A DNA stretch of 64,000 bases from Reclinomonas americana ATCC 50394 (GCA_048213135.1 PS015203.1:62001-126000), one strand, 5' to 3'. Positions 41,238-55,212 are shown, counted from the stretch's first letter. Numbers and translations: made by a program. The notes: generated by a model from the sequence alone, not told the origin.

Positions 41238-44200
41238 TCACAGCACCACACCTGCAGCCTCTCTTGCACGTCGTCGACAGAACATCAGCGCAGTGACCGC
41301 ATCCTTCGTATCCTGATGCCGTTCACCAAGCACCGCTCGACAACCATCAACACACTCCACCAATATTGCTTCTGCCTCGGCACACCGTTTCACCCTCGTG
41401 AGCACAATACCACAATTGCGCATCACAAACAATGTCTTCACATGCAAGTCTCCAAGTACCTCCCGCCGGGCGTGCAGGCACTCAAGTAACAAACCAGCAG
41501 CCTCCGCCATTGATTCCGGTGTGTTCTGCCGATTGAGTGAATTCGAAAGATTGCACATCGAGATGAGAGTGTCGGGATGGCGAGCACCAACTGCTGCTCG
41601 TCTCAACAGCAAGCATTCTCTGTCGAGTCGAATTTTCTCCTCCAGACGCGCACCATCTTCGATACACAAAGCCACGTCACTCATGGACGCCAGTGTGTCG
41701 GGATGTTCTGTTCCAAGCACCAGTCGTCGAACTTCCCAGCACTGTCGATAAAGAGTCTCCGCATCAGCAAACCGTTTCCGATCAAAATGGGTCAATGCCC
41801 TATAAAAGAGCGCTGTCAGCGAGTCCGGATGACTCTCACCCAGTGTCGCGCACTGCCGCTCATGACACTGCACCAAGCGTGGCAAGTCGCCTGAAAAGTG
41901 ACCAAACCACATCAAGCACCTAAAGGCGTCAATTTTATCGAGCACAGTCATCTCGCCAGTGCCATCTCCCTCCCACTCCTCGCACAACCCCCACGCATGC
42001 CCCCACGCTGTTTTGCGCTCATTCCCCTGAAGAAGCATGGAATGCAACCATCCTTGACACTTTGCCACCACGATGGCGAACCGTCGTCGCATTGGACTCA
42101 TCTCCATATCTCCAACTTCATGGTGTGCACACTCCGTCACGCGTTGAACAAGTGAACCAGCCACAGCTGCATCGAAGCCGACTGAAGGCAGTCGACCACC
42201 TTCACACAGCTCACCAATCCACTCCACCGCGCCACACTGCACCAGCAGCCCATTCACACCAACAGCATTCCTCGCCCACATCCCGTCGTCCTCACCCAAC
42301 CGTCGCCACACCGGGTGCAGCACACTGAGCAAGTCACGAGACACCAGCAGCACGCCGTCACTGTCAATCTGTGAATCAATCCCATTCAACACACAACACA
42401 CAAGTCGCACAATCAGTCGCTGCATCCGTGACACGGCATCTCCACACCGTCCCACAATCCACCCAGCAATCTCGTCGTGCACTCGATACTCCATCACCAC
42501 GTTGCTCTCCCTCACCTGCTCACCACATAATACACGAGCCACAAAATCCATGCTGCCACTGACACCCACCGTCACCAGATTCGACAAACACAGACCCTCC
42601 AGCACATCCTCCACTCCTTCCTCAACTCCACCACCAATCACCAACTCGTCACGCCGTACACGCACTCTTCGCTCCTCTTCCTCACTCATCTCGTCAAACT
42701 GCAGCCGCTCACCCACCACCTCGGGAGCACGACGTCGTCTCTGCCGTGCCAGCTCATGCAGTCGCAGTCGACGCACACACTGGCCCAACTCCACCAATCG
42801 ACTTGCCGCCTCCTCATCTTCATCACCATCACCATCCACAGCCATCGTCATATCGGGAATCACACGCAGCACGCCCAGCGCCACTCGTGCGAGTGCCACT
42901 GTCACCGACAAGCCGAGCTCCTTGCACGCCGTGATCAGCACCAACAGACGACGTGCTGCTGCTGTCTGTGACATCACATTGCATTCCAGTAGCTGTGAAA
43001 GTGCATCACCACCGATGCCACTCAGTACCTCCTCCAGTCGCGCTCCCACCAGCTGCGCAGGTGATTGGGACAGCAACCAGCTGCATGCCAGAAGGGAGAG
43101 AAGTAGTGAGTCTTCTCATGCACACCACTCCCCCACGCACTCAAAGCACTCACCCAACACAAGCACTCACTCGCAGTGCACTCTTCTCCTGTTGTCCACT
43201 CTCCAGCGCCTCCACAATTCGTCGACGCACGTCCCCCGACACCCTTTGCAGAAGTCGCTCCTCCACCAGCTGAACAATGTCCTCATTCTCCACGCTCTCC
43301 ACTCTCACGCACTCGACCTCTGCCTCGTGCATCATCGAGTCACGGATCTCATCCGTAACCCGCCCATATCGACTCGTCACCACCACAATCGGTGCCACCA
43401 TTCCACCTGCACACAGAAACACACACGATGTACATCAAGTCAGGATCCAACATCCAAGCAAGAATGAGAATTCTCTCTCTCCTGAAACGCACCCTCATCA
43501 GCACATTGAACAACACTCCTCACTTGCTCCGCCGATCCCACGTTGTCCAACACCATCACTCCACTCGATGCGTGCATCAACTGTCGCAGGAGACGGCGTG
43601 CTGGCTCCACTTCGCCACTTGCCAGCAGCGCATCCACCTGGCCGGCCATCCTTCGTCCCTCCACTTCATCCACTCGCATCTGTGCCGACACAAAGGCACG
43701 CAGACACTCGCCCAGAGCACTCCCCGCCTGCAGCACGTGGCAAGGGGAGAGTAGAGTCAGAATGACAACAGCAGGAGATGACGCAACATGAAAAGACAAC
43801 ATGCATGTTCCTCAGCACACCTTCACATGCTCCCTTGCATCACCCACATGACCACGCATCTCCACAGACACGGCCGATCCCTTCCATCGACGAGTCGCCA
43901 GCAACTCGGTCACCAGCAGCTCGGCTAGGAACGACTTGCCAGTGCCACCATCACCCGTCAGCACCACCATGATTGGTTGGTGTGCTGCGCAGGAATCATC
44001 CGCCACCAGACAACATGATGAGGCACGCGAATGTGGAAGAAGGAGGGGAGAGGGAGAATGAGGAGCACCCAACCTTCCACTGCCGCCACGATGCGCGTGG
44101 CGAGTGAGGCTGCCAGTGCCCGCCGACTTGGGAAGCGGAATGCAGTCACTGGATTGACGGTGCGGGCGATCAGCAGCGATGTCTTGGGTGTGAGACTGCT

Positions 44201-45623
44201 GTCTGGTGCTGTGTGGCACAGAGAGGAGTGAGTGAAGGAGCACAGCGATGCACAATCCATGCAGATCAACCATGGAACGCACCTGCAGCTGAGAGAGAAG
44301 AGGGAGAGGCGCTCATCGGGTCGTCTCCTTCGTGCATTTCCATCCGCATCTGATCAATTGACATGCAAGTGAGGAACAGAAAGTTATCTGCAAATGACCG
44401 CCTCGTCATGCAAACCCACTCAACTTGCTCCATGTGTGCCAGCAGCGAGTCTTGGTCAGCCTGACTCAGCGCACCTGCATTCACACACGCACAACCAAGA
44501 GAGCATCAGCATCCACATTCAATCCAAACACAAACAAGCACCAGCCATCTCTCTCCTCTGCACTCACCATCACGAGCCTCGTTCAGCTGCACCACCAATT
44601 CCTCCTCCATATCCCTGCCAATCTGCAGTCGCCGCACAAGCTGATGCAACTCGCCCTCTCCTCCTCCTCCGTCGCCGAGCAGATCTAGAGGCACAAAGAG
44701 TGCACGAGCTCGTGCGGGACTCGCATGCTCAAACACCTCCCTCATTCGCTCAATTGCATTGCGCTGTGTGACAACGAGAGAGTGAGAGGCACAATCACAC
44801 ACAGAGAGAGGGAGACCACACTCCTCCTCCTTCCTTCTCATTCTCGTACACACTCACCACATCGCCAGCTGGAATCAGACGATCCGGCTCGTCTCGCGGG
44901 TGCTCTCGATGACCCGCCAGCAGCAAGATCGAGCAGCACAGCATCGCACCAAATGAACTGCAGTCGTGCAGCTGGCCTCGCTGATGCCACTCGCGCACCA
45001 GCTGCCGCTCCTTCTCGTTCAACTGGACACACATGTCCACTCCGTCTGGCATCGTGCTGCACGGTGGGGAAAGCCACGAAGACAGAATGGATGCTGGTGA
45101 GTGAGGGAATGTGTGGCAAGAAAGAGGGCGATTCATCAGGGATAGAACGTGGAGATGAGTGTGGTGAGACAATGAAGAGTGCGAGAATGGGGAAGAAAGG
45201 GGGATGACCAGTGCATTACAATCTGCCACTTGCTCTGGCAATCTTTTCTCTTCTCCTCCATCTGCATCTTGCCATCTATGTGCTTCGGCATCCTCCCCCA
45301 CACGCACTCACCGCACATCACGCTCACTCGGCGCCTTGCACCACTCGTCAACGTGATTCACACCGGGATACGAATCGAGAAACGCCGGCAGCACTTGCTC
45401 GAGTTTGGATTGCAGAGCGCGGGTGCATGGACGTGACAGGGCTTTGGCAAGGCGAATCATGCATCCCTCATCACCAGGAACACCATCGTGATGATGACTG
45501 CACGACAGGAGAGGAGAAGAGATAGAACGAATCATACACAAGGTGAGAATGATGATGATGACGTAACAACAACAAAACGAGAGACACACGCAACTCAAGC
45601 GGCACTCCACTCCCACTCGCCAT
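41238..45623 (-). CDS. NLR-like protein A: helical N-terminus, NB-ARC, TPR
   Basis: Eleven exons join in phase to give about 1103 residues: 45595-45623, 45312-45497, 44858-45056, 44568-44763, 44425-44474, 44283-44349, 44074-44208, 43821-43984, 43493-43727, 43171-43406 and 41238-43052. Order: MASGSGVPL; an unrecognised helical domain (residues 10 to about 245); a linker VNPVTAFRFPSRRALA; the P-loop GDGGTGKSFLAELL (about 295-308); Walker B GVMVLDNVG; sensor PIVVVTSRYG; a helical or winged-helix middle; and about five kinesin-light-chain-type TPRs (AEHPDTLASM, ARHPDTLISM). STAND NTPases of this type switch on ligand binding by TPRs and oligomerise to activate the N-terminal effector. An immune or self-recognition role is inferred from architecture only. 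Introns 1 and 5 start GTTGCG and GTTGAG. Confidence 0.85.
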
Positions 45624-46006
45624 GATGATGCGTCACAACAACAAGCACAACAACAACAACACTGACAGATGCACAGGGGAAAGACACACTCTCTCTCCAG
45701 AAGTGGACTAATGCAACAGCTCGCTCTCCTTCTCTCTTGCACACACGCACGCACACAGTGGAGAATGACACTGCCACAGAACAGAACAGAGAACGCACAA
45801 TCTCACTTCTGCTCACACGCTGTTTTACACAATTGTGGGACATGACTTCGTCGGAGTGAATGCGGGCTCACAAGACAGGAACAGAATGTCGTCATGAAGA
45901 GAGACTTGTGTTTGTATGCACACTGTGCCATGACACACGTAACAGTGGAGACTGATAGTCAAGACGAAACGTCGAGAGATAGTCTTGAGCGACAGAGAGG
46001 TCAACT
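45624..46006. other. Spacer between array genes A and B
   Basis: Promoter side of A and 3' side of B. Most of it (from 45742) is almost identical to the spacer between C and D (from 55266). No other feature is seen. Confidence 0.7.
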
Positions 46007-49000
46007 TCATTGTAACAGCACGCCGGCCCTTCTTGCACGTCGCCGGCACTCGGTCAACATCCTAATGGTATTCATAGTCTTTGGATTCTCTTCACCAAGC
46101 ACCGCTCGCCGACCATCCACGCACTCCACCAGCAGCGCCTCTGCCTCCGCCCATTGTTGCTGCTCCATGAGCAGAATGCCGTCGTTGAATATTGTCTCCA
46201 ATGTTCGTTCATGCCTATCGCCCAGCAACTCACGTCGTCCCTCCACGCACTCACGGTACAAGTCAACAGCTTCCGCCAGTGATTCTGGTGTGCTTTGCTG
46301 CTCAAGAGCATCAGCAAGATTGTTCATAGAGATGAGAGTCTCGGGATGCTTGTCCCCCAGCGATGCTCGCTTCAACCACAAGCATTCTCTGTCCAGTTGC
46401 ACTCTCTCCTCCAAGCGACTGTCGTCTTGGATACACACGGCAACGTCGCTCATTGACACCAGTGTATCAGGATGCTCAGCACCAAGAACGTGTGCCTGCA
46501 TCTCCCAACACCGTCGATAGAGTATCTCTGCAGCAGCAAACTGCTGCCGCTTGTAGTGGTCTACGCCCTGGTTATACAGCGTCATAAGCGAGTCCGGGTG
46601 ACTCTCACCCAGTGCCGCGCACTGACGCTCATGGCACTGCACCAGCAGTGGCAACTTCTCTGAACAGAGAGCAATCCACATAAAGCACCGCAGTGAGTCA
46701 AGTCTGTCCAGCACTGTCATCTCGCCAGTGCCATCTCTCTCCCTCTCCTCACATAAACGCCACGCTTGCTGCCACGCCGCTTTGCGCTCATCCCGCTGAA
46801 AAAGCATGCGATGCAATCGTGCTTGACACTTTGCAGCCGCCATGGAAAGCTTTCGTCGCGTTGGACTCATCTCAACATCGCCAGCTGCGCGTTCTTCACA
46901 CTCCGTCACACGCCTCACAATCGACGAGGCTACAGTTGCACCAAACCCACGTGGCGGAAGTTCTCCACTGCTACACAACCCAGCCATCCACTCCACTCCT
47001 CCGAATTGTACATGTAGCCCATTCACACCAACAGCATCTCTCACCCACATGCTGTCATCCTCGCCCAATCGTCGCCACACTGTGTGAAGCACACCGAGCA
47101 CGTCTCGTGATATTAACAACTTACCATCGCTGTCATTCCACAGATCAATGCCATTCAACACACAACACACAAGTCGCACGATCAGTCGCTGCGCCCGTGA
47201 CACTGCACCTCCACACCGTTCAACAATCCGCTCAGCAATCTCGTCGTGCACTCGATACTCCATCGCCACGTTGCTCTCCCTCACTTGCTCACCACAAAGC
47301 ACACGAGCCACACTGTCCATGCTGCCACTGACACCCACCGTCACCAGATTCGACAAGCACAGACCCTCCAGCACCTCCACCACCTCGTCTTCTCCGTCAC
47401 CACCACCACAAACCAACTCATCACGCTGCGCATGCACTCGCTGCTCCTCCTCCTCACTCATCTCGTCAAACTGCAGTCCCTCACCCACAACCGCAGGTGC
47501 ACGTCGTCGCCTCTCCTGTGCCAGCCCATGCAATCGCAGTCGACGCACACACTGGCTCAACTCCACCAGTCGACATGCCGCCTCTTCATCCTCATCCACA
47601 GCAGCCTGCCCACCACCATCACCATCCACAACCGCCGCCACATCGGGTATCACTCGCAGCACACCCAGTGCCACTCGTGCAAGTGCCCCAGTCACCGGCA
47701 AGCCGAGTTCCTTGCACGCCGTAATTAGAACCAACAGACGACGTGCTGCAGCTGTCTGTGACATCACATTGCGTTCCAGTAGCTGTGAAAGTGCATCACC
47801 ACCGATGCCACTCAGTACCTCCTCCAGTCGCGCTCCCACCAGCTGTGATGGCGATTGTGACAGCAACCAGCTGCATGACGAAGAAAACAAGAGAGAAGAG
47901 TGAGTTGTCTCATTCACAACCACTCACACAATCACTCACTCACTCACCCAACACAAGCACTCACTCGCAGTGCACTCTTCTCCTGCTGTCCACCCTCCAG
48001 CGCCTCCACAATCTGTCGTCGCACATCCCCCGACACCCTTTGCAGAAGTCGCTCCTCCACCAGCTGCACAATGTCCTCGTTCTCTACACTCTCCACTCGC
48101 ACGCACTCGACCTCCGCCTCGTGCATCATCGAGTCACGGATCTCATCCGCAACCCGCCCATATCGACTCGTCACCACCACAATCGGTGCCACCATTCCAC
48201 CTGCACACACGCATGATGAACATCAAGTCAGGATCAAAAATCCAAGCAAGAACGAATTCTCTCTCTCCTGAAACGAACCCTCATCAGCACATTGAACCAC
48301 ACTCCTCACTTGCTCCGCCGATCCCACATTGTCCAGCACCATCACTCCACTCGATGCATGCATCAGCTGTCGCAGGAGACGACGCGCTGGCTCCACTTCG
48401 CCACTCGCCAGCAGCGCATCCACCTGACCGGCCATCCTTCGTCCGTCTACTTCGTCCATTCGCATCTGTGCCGTCACAAAGGCACGCAGACACTCGCCCA
48501 GAGCACTCTCCGCCTGCAGCATGCGGCAAGGAGAGAGGGAGAGAGTCAGAATGACAGGGAAGGAGATGGTGCATGAAAGAAAACATGCATGCTCATCAGC
48601 ACACCTTCACGTGCTCCCTCGCATCACCCACATGACCACGCATCTCCACCGACACGGCCGATCCCTTCCATCGACGAGTGGCCATCAATTCGGTCACCAG
48701 CAGCTCGGCCAGGAATGACTTGCCAGTGCCACCATCACCCGTCAGCACCACAATGATTGGACGATGTGCTGCGCAAGAGTCATCCACCACAAGACAAACA
48801 TGATAAGACAAACGAATGTGAGGGAAGAAAGTAAGGGAGAATGAGAAGGAACATCCGACCTTCAACAGCATCCACAATGCGCGTGGCGAGTGAGGTTGCC
48901 AGTGCACGTCGACTTGGGAAGCGGAATGTGGTCACTGGATTGACGTTGCGGGCGATGAGCGGTGTCCTGGGTGGGCGACTGCTGTCGAACGCTGTGTGGC

Positions 49001-50381
49001 ACAGAGTGAGTGAGAGTGAGCACAGCAATCCATGTTGAATGCAGATCAACCGTGGAACACACCTGCAGTTGAGAGAGAAGAGGGAGAGGCGCTCATCGGG
49101 TCGTCTCCTTCGGGCATTTCCAATCGCATCTCCTCAAACCACGTAAAATGAGAAACTGAAAGTTATCTGCAAATGACCGCCTCGTCATGCAAACCCACTC
49201 AACTTGCTCCATGTGTGCCAGTATCAACGACCGGTCCGCTTGACTCAGCGCACCTGCATTCACACACAACCAAGACAGCATCAGCTTCCACATTCAATCA
49301 CATTATCCACACACTCAAGCGCCAGTTATCTGTCTCCCCACTCACCATCACGAGCCTCGTTCAGCTGCACCACCAGCTCCTCCTCCACATCCCTGCCAAT
49401 CTGCAGTCGTCGCACAAGCTGGCGCAACTCGCCCTCTCCTCCACTCGTCCTGTCACCAAGCAGAGGCACAAAGAGTGCACGAGCTCGTGCGGGACTCGCC
49501 TGCTCAAACACCTCCCTCATTCGCTCAATTGCATTGTGCTGTGTAACAATGAGAGAGTGTGAGGCACAATCACACAGACAGAGAACACACTCCTCCTCCT
49601 TCCTATCTCCTTCCCATTCTCACACACGCACCACATCGCCAGCTGGAATCAGACGATCTGGCTCGTCTCTCGGGTGCTCTCGATGACCCGCCAACAACAA
49701 GATCGAGCAGCACAGCATCGCATCAAACAGACTGCAGTCGTGCAGCTGGCCTCGCTGATGCCACTCGCGCACCAGCTGGCGTTCCTTCTCGCTCAACTGG
49801 ACACACGTGTCCACTCCATCGGGCATGGTGCTGCTTGTGGGGAAGGGAAAAAAAAAAAGAAGAGGATGCTGGTGAGTGAGGGAGATGTGCGACAAGAAAA
49901 AAGGGGATTCAACGGGATAGGAGGTGGAGACGAGTGCGAGAACGGGGAGAGAGATGGCCAGAGCGTCACCGTCAGCCATGTGCCTGTAACAATCTTTTCT
50001 CTTCTCTCCACTCTCATTCACATCTGCATAATGCCATCGTGTGCTTCCACATCCTCCCCCACACACACTCACCGCACATCACGCTCACTCGGCGCCTTGC
50101 GCCACTCGTCAACGTGATTCACACCGGGATACGAATCGAGAAACGCCGGCAGCACTTGCTCGAGTTTGGATTGCAGAGCGCGGGTGCATGGACGTGACAG
50201 GGCTTTGGCAAGACGCATCATGCATTCCTCGTCACCGCCATCGTGATGATGACTGCACGAGAGGAGTGGAGAGTGACAGGGAACGAATCACACAATGTGA
50301 GAGATGATGATGATGCATCTGACAACAACACAATGAGACAGAGACACGCAACTCACGCGACACTCCACTCCCACTCGCCAT
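46007..50381 (-). CDS. NLR-like protein B: helical N-terminus, NB-ARC, TPR
   Basis: Same exon layout as gene A, starting MASGSGVSR at 50381 and ending RRARRAGVLLQ at 46007. The P-loop exon (about 48602-48770) has GDGGTGKSFLAELL, Walker B GVMVLDNVG lies near 48335, and the sensor PIVVVTSRYG near 48165. The last exon (46007 to about 47853) holds the middle region and TPRs (ESHPDSLMTL, AEHPDTLVSM, DKHPETLISM). A small insert GDGGGQAAVDEDEE distinguishes it from A, C and D. The third TPR (ADALEQQSTPESLAEAVDLY) differs from the C/D version, while its 3' end and downstream spacer match D almost base for base. All splice signals used in A are present. No stop or frameshift was seen. Confidence 0.84.
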
Positions 50382-50801
50382 GATGATGCGTCAGCAACAA
50401 GAGCAACAACAACAGCACACTGACAGGGAAAGACACGCGCGCTCTCTCTCTCACACAATAAGAAGCAAAGAAATACAACAGCACACTCTCCTTCTCTCTT
50501 GCACACACGCACGCACACAGGGGGGAATGAAACAGATAGAGAACAGAACAGAAAACACACAAGCGTACTACTGCTCACAGAAGCAGGAGTGAATCCGTCT
50601 CTCTGGGACGCTATCGGCGGACGACGTCGTACGTACGTGCTGGCTCGCGAGGCAGAATAGCGCGTCTTCGAGGGGTGGATTTACACGCTATGCCGTGGCT
50701 CGCTTACCGGTGGAAACATCGCTGAACAAGATGAAACGTCGAGATATCGTCCAGGTGTTCTTGAAGATGAGAGGAATGCAGTGAGCAGGTTCACTCATGA
50801 T
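50382..50801. other. Spacer between array genes B and C
   Basis: Unlike the A/B and C/D spacers, the part at 50575-50790 is unique in the window, and only the piece next to B resembles the others. No exon or RNA gene was recognised. Confidence 0.6.
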
Positions 50802-53800
50802 TCACAACACAACACCGGCCTTTCTTGCACGTCGCCGGCACTCGGTCAACATCCTAATGGTATTCATAGTCTTTGCATTCTCTTCACCAAGCACCGCTCG
50901 CCGACCATCCACGCACTCCACCAGCAGCGCCTCTGCCTCCGCCCATCGTTGCTGCTTCATGAGCAAAATGCCGAAGTTACACATCGTCGACAGCATGCCT
51001 TCATGTCTGTCACCCAGCACCTCACGTCTTCCCTCAAAGCACTCACGGTACAAGTCAACAGCTTCCGCCAGTGATTCCGGAGTGTTTCGTCGCTCGACAG
51101 ATAATGCAAAATTGTTCATCGAGGCGAGAGTCTCTGGATGCTTGTCCCCCAGCGATGCTCGCTTCAACCGCAAGCATTCTCTGTCCAGTTGCACTCTCTC
51201 CTCCAAGCGACTGTCGTCTTGGATACACACGGCAACATTGCTCATGCACTTCAACGTGTCGGGATGCTCAGCACCAAGAACGTGTGCCTGCATCTCCCAA
51301 CACCGTCGATAGAGTATCTCTGCAGCAGCAAACTGCTGCCGCTTGTAGTGGTCTACGCCCTGGTTATGCAGCGTCATTAGCGAGTCCGGGTGACTCTCAC
51401 CCAGTGCCGCGCACTGACGCTCATGGCACTGCACCAGCAGTGGCAACTTCTCTGAACAGAGAGCAAACCACATAAAGCACCTCAAGGCGTCAATCCTATC
51501 GAGCACAGTCATCTCGCCATAGCCATCCCTCTCCCACTCCTCGCACAACCCCCACGCATGCCCCCACGCTGTTTTGCGCTCATCCCGCTGAAAAAGCATG
51601 CGATGCAATCGTGCTTGACACTTTGCAGCCGCCAGAGAGAACCTTCGTCGCGTTGGACTCATCTCAACATCGCCAACTGCGCGTTCTTCACACTCCGTCA
51701 CACGCCTCACAATCGACGAGGCTACAGTTGCACCAAACCCACGTGGCGGAAGTTGGCCACTGCTACACAACCCAGCCATCCACTCCACTCCTCCGAATTG
51801 TACAAGCAACCCATTCACACCAACACCATCACTCGCCCAAATGCCGTCATCCTCACCAAACCGACGCCACACCGGGTGCAGCACACTGAGCAAGTCACGA
51901 GACACCAGCAACACGCCGTCGCTGTCATTCCAAAGATCAATGCCATTCAGCGCACAACACACAAGTCGCACGATCAGTCGCTGCACTCGTGATACTGCAT
52001 AGCCACACCGTCCCGCAATCCACCCAGCAATCTCGTCGTGCACTCGATACTCCATCACCACGTTGGTCTCCCTCACTTGCTCACCACAAAGCACACGAGC
52101 TACACTGTCCACGCTGCCACTGGCACCCACCGTCACCAGATTCGATAAACACAGACCGTCCAGCACATCCTCCACCTCGTCTTCTCCGTCACCACCACCA
52201 CCCACCAACTCATCACGCCGTGCGCGCACTCTTCGCTCCTCCTCCTCACTCATCTCGTCAAACTGCAATCGCTCACCCACCACCTCAGGCGCACGCCGTC
52301 GCCTCTGCCGTGCCAGCTCATGCAGTCGCAATCGACGCACACACTGACTCAACTCCACCAGCCGACCTGCCGCTTCCTCATCTTCATCACCATCACCATC
52401 CACAACCACCGCCACATCGGGAAGCACACGCAGCACACCCAGCGCCACTCGTGCAAGTGCCAGCGTCACAGGCAAGCCGAGTTCCTTGCACGCCGTGATC
52501 AACACCAACAGACGACGTGCTGCTGCTGTCTGCGACATCACATTGCGTTCCAGCAGCTGCGACAGCGCATCGCCACCAACACCACTCAGCACCTCATCCA
52601 GTCGCGATCCAACCAGCTGTGCGGGTGATTGCGACAACAACCAGCTGCACGATACAAAAGAGGAAGAAGAGTGAGTCTTCTCATCCGCACACCTTACTCA
52701 TTCACACATAACACTCACCCAACACAAGCACTCACTCGCAGTGCACTCTTCTCCTGTTGTCCACTCTCCAGTGCCTCCACAATCCGCCTTCGTACGTCCC
52801 CCGACACCCTTTGCAGAAGTCGCTCCTCCACCAGCTGCACAATGTCCTCGTTTTCCACACTCTCCACTCGCACGCACTCGACCTCCGCCTCGTGCATCAT
52901 CGAGTCACGAATCTCATCAGCCACCTGTCCGTATCGACTCGTCACTACCACAATCGGTGCCACCATTCCACCTGCACACACGCATGATGAACATCAAGTC
53001 AGGATCAAAAATCCAAGCAAGAACGAATTCTCTCTCTCCTGAAACGAACCCTCATCAGCACATTGAACCACACTCCTCACTTGCTCCGCCGATCCCACAT
53101 TGTCCAGCACCATCACGCCACTCGAGGCATGCATCATCTGCCGCAGGAGACGGCGTGCTGGCTCCACTTCGCCACTTGCCAGCAGCGCATCCACTTGACC
53201 GGCCATTCTTCGTCCCTCTACTTCGTCCATTCGCATCTGTACCGTCACAAAGGCACGCAGACACTCGCCCAGAGCACTCTCCGCCTGCAGCATGGGGCAG
53301 GGAGAGAGAGAGTCAGAATGCCAACAGAATGACGAAGCATCATGAAAGACAACATGCATGTTCGTCACACACCTTCACATGCTCCCTCGCATCACCCACA
53401 TGACCACGCATCTCTACCGACACGGCCGATCCCTTCCATCGACGAGTCGCCAGCAACTCGGTCACCAGTAGCTCGGCCAGGAATGACTTGCCAGTGCCAC
53501 CGTCACCCGTCAGCACCACCACGATCGGATGATGTGCTGCACAGAATCATCCAGCACCAGCCATCACGATGAGGCACACGAATGTGGAGAAGGAAGGGAG
53601 AATGAGAAGGAGCACCCAACCTTCCACTGCCGCCACGATGCGCGTGGCGAGTGAGGTGGCCAGTGCACGTCGACTGGGGAAGCGGAATGCAGTCACTGGA
53701 TTGACAGTGCGGGCGATGAGAGGTGTCTTGGGTGGGCGACTGCTGTTCGGTGCTGTGTGGCACAGAGAGGAGTGAGTGAATGAGCACAGCGATGCACAAT

Positions 53801-55111
53801 CCATGCAGAACAATCATGGAACGCACCTGCTACTGGAGGAGAGGAGGGTGAGGCGCTCATCGGGTCGTCTCCTTCGTGCACTTCCATTCGCACCTGATCA
53901 ATCGCATACAAGTGAGAAACTGATTGGTATCTGCAAAAGACCGCTCTCTTGCGCAAATCCACTCAACTTGTTCCATGTGCGCCAGCAGCGAGTCTTGGTC
54001 AGCCTGACTCAGCGCACCTGCATTCACACACAACCAAGAGAGCATCAGCATCCACATTCAATCCAAACACAAACAAGCACCAGCCATCTCTCTCCCTCCA
54101 CTCACCATCACGAGCCTCATTCAGCTGCACCACCAATTCCTCCTCCACATCCCTGCCAATCTGGAGGCGCCGCACAAGCTGATGCAGCTCGCCTTCTTCT
54201 CCTCCTCCGTCGCCGAGCAGAGGCACGAAGAGTGCACGAGCTCGTGCGGGACTCGCTTGCTCAAACATCTCCCGCATTCGCTCAATCGCATTGCGCTTTG
54301 TGACAACGAGAGAGTCTGAGAGCAGAATCACACAGAGAGATCACACTCCTTTTCATCTCCACTCATTCTCACGCACTCACCACATCGCCAGCTGGAATCA
54401 GACAATCTGGCTCGTCTCTCGGGTGCTCTCGATGACCCGCCAACAACAAAATCGAGCAGCACAGCATCGCATCAAACAGACTGCAGTCGTGCAGCTGGCC
54501 TCGCTGATGCCACTCGCGCACCAGCTGGCGCTCCTTCTCGTTCAACTGGACACACATGTCCACTCCGTCTGGCATGGTGCTGCATTGTGGGGATGGAAAA
54601 AAAAAAGAAGGATGCTGGTGAGTGAGGGAGATGTGCGACAAGAAAAAGGGGATTCAACGAGATAGGAGGTGGAGTCGAGTGCGAGAACGGGGAGAGAGAT
54701 GGCCAGAGCGTCACCGTCAGTCATGTGCTTGTGACAATCTTTTCTCTTCTCTCCACTCTCATTCACATCTGCATAATGCCATCGTGTTCTTCCACATCCA
54801 CCCTAAACACTCACCGCACATCACGCTCACTTGGCACCTTGCACCACTCGGCGACATGATTCACACCGGGATACGAATCGAGAAACGCCGGCAGCACTTG
54901 CTCGAGTTTGGATTGCAGAGCGCGGGTGCATGGACGTGACAGGGCTTTGGCAAGGCGAATGGCACATTCCTCATCGCCAGCATCGTGATGATGACTGCAC
55001 GAGAGAGAGAGAGGAGAGTGACAGGGAACGAATCACACACAAAGAATGATGCATCTGACAACAACACAATGAGACACGCAACTCACGCGGCACTCCACTC
55101 CCACTCGCCAT
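50802..55111 (-). CDS. NLR-like protein C: helical N-terminus, NB-ARC, TPR
   Basis: Start MASGSGVPR at 55111, same exon order as A. The P-loop exon at about 53370-53540 has GDGGTGKSFLAELL, Walker B GVMVLDNVG is near 53105, and VVVTSRYG near 52940. The last exon ends RRARKAGVVL at 50802. The TPR part includes ESHPDSLMTLHNQG, AEHPDTLKCM and NNFALSVERRNTPESLAEAV. The gene is a mosaic. Around 51260-51460 it is nearly identical to B, whereas 51481-51575 matches A rather than B or D. The 5' splice site of the fifth intron (GTTGAG) is kept although the following bases differ. It looks intact. Confidence 0.84.
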
Positions 55112-55172
55112 GATGATGCGTCACAGGAAGAACAGCAACAACAGCACACTGACAGATGGACGGGGGAATGAA

Positions 55173-55212
<40 letters not shown>

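Noticed and set aside
44283-44484. Single long exon in copy A (ALSQADQDSLL to MHEGDDPM without an intron)
   Set aside because: The frame is open in A by chance. B and C are one base shorter between the blocks and D has a stop there, so an intron with a GTTGAG donor fits all four.
45590-45600. Lost GT donor (TTGAG for GTGAG) after the first exon of array copy A
   Set aside because: Reading phase shows that the donor used in all copies is the following GTTGCG. Copy A keeps it, so the change is only Arg to Leu in the protein.
47148-47903. Long plus-strand frames rich in Ser, Thr, His and Pro across the array genes
   Set aside because: They are antisense shadows of the NLR-like exons, recur in each copy, and have low-complexity composition without domains.
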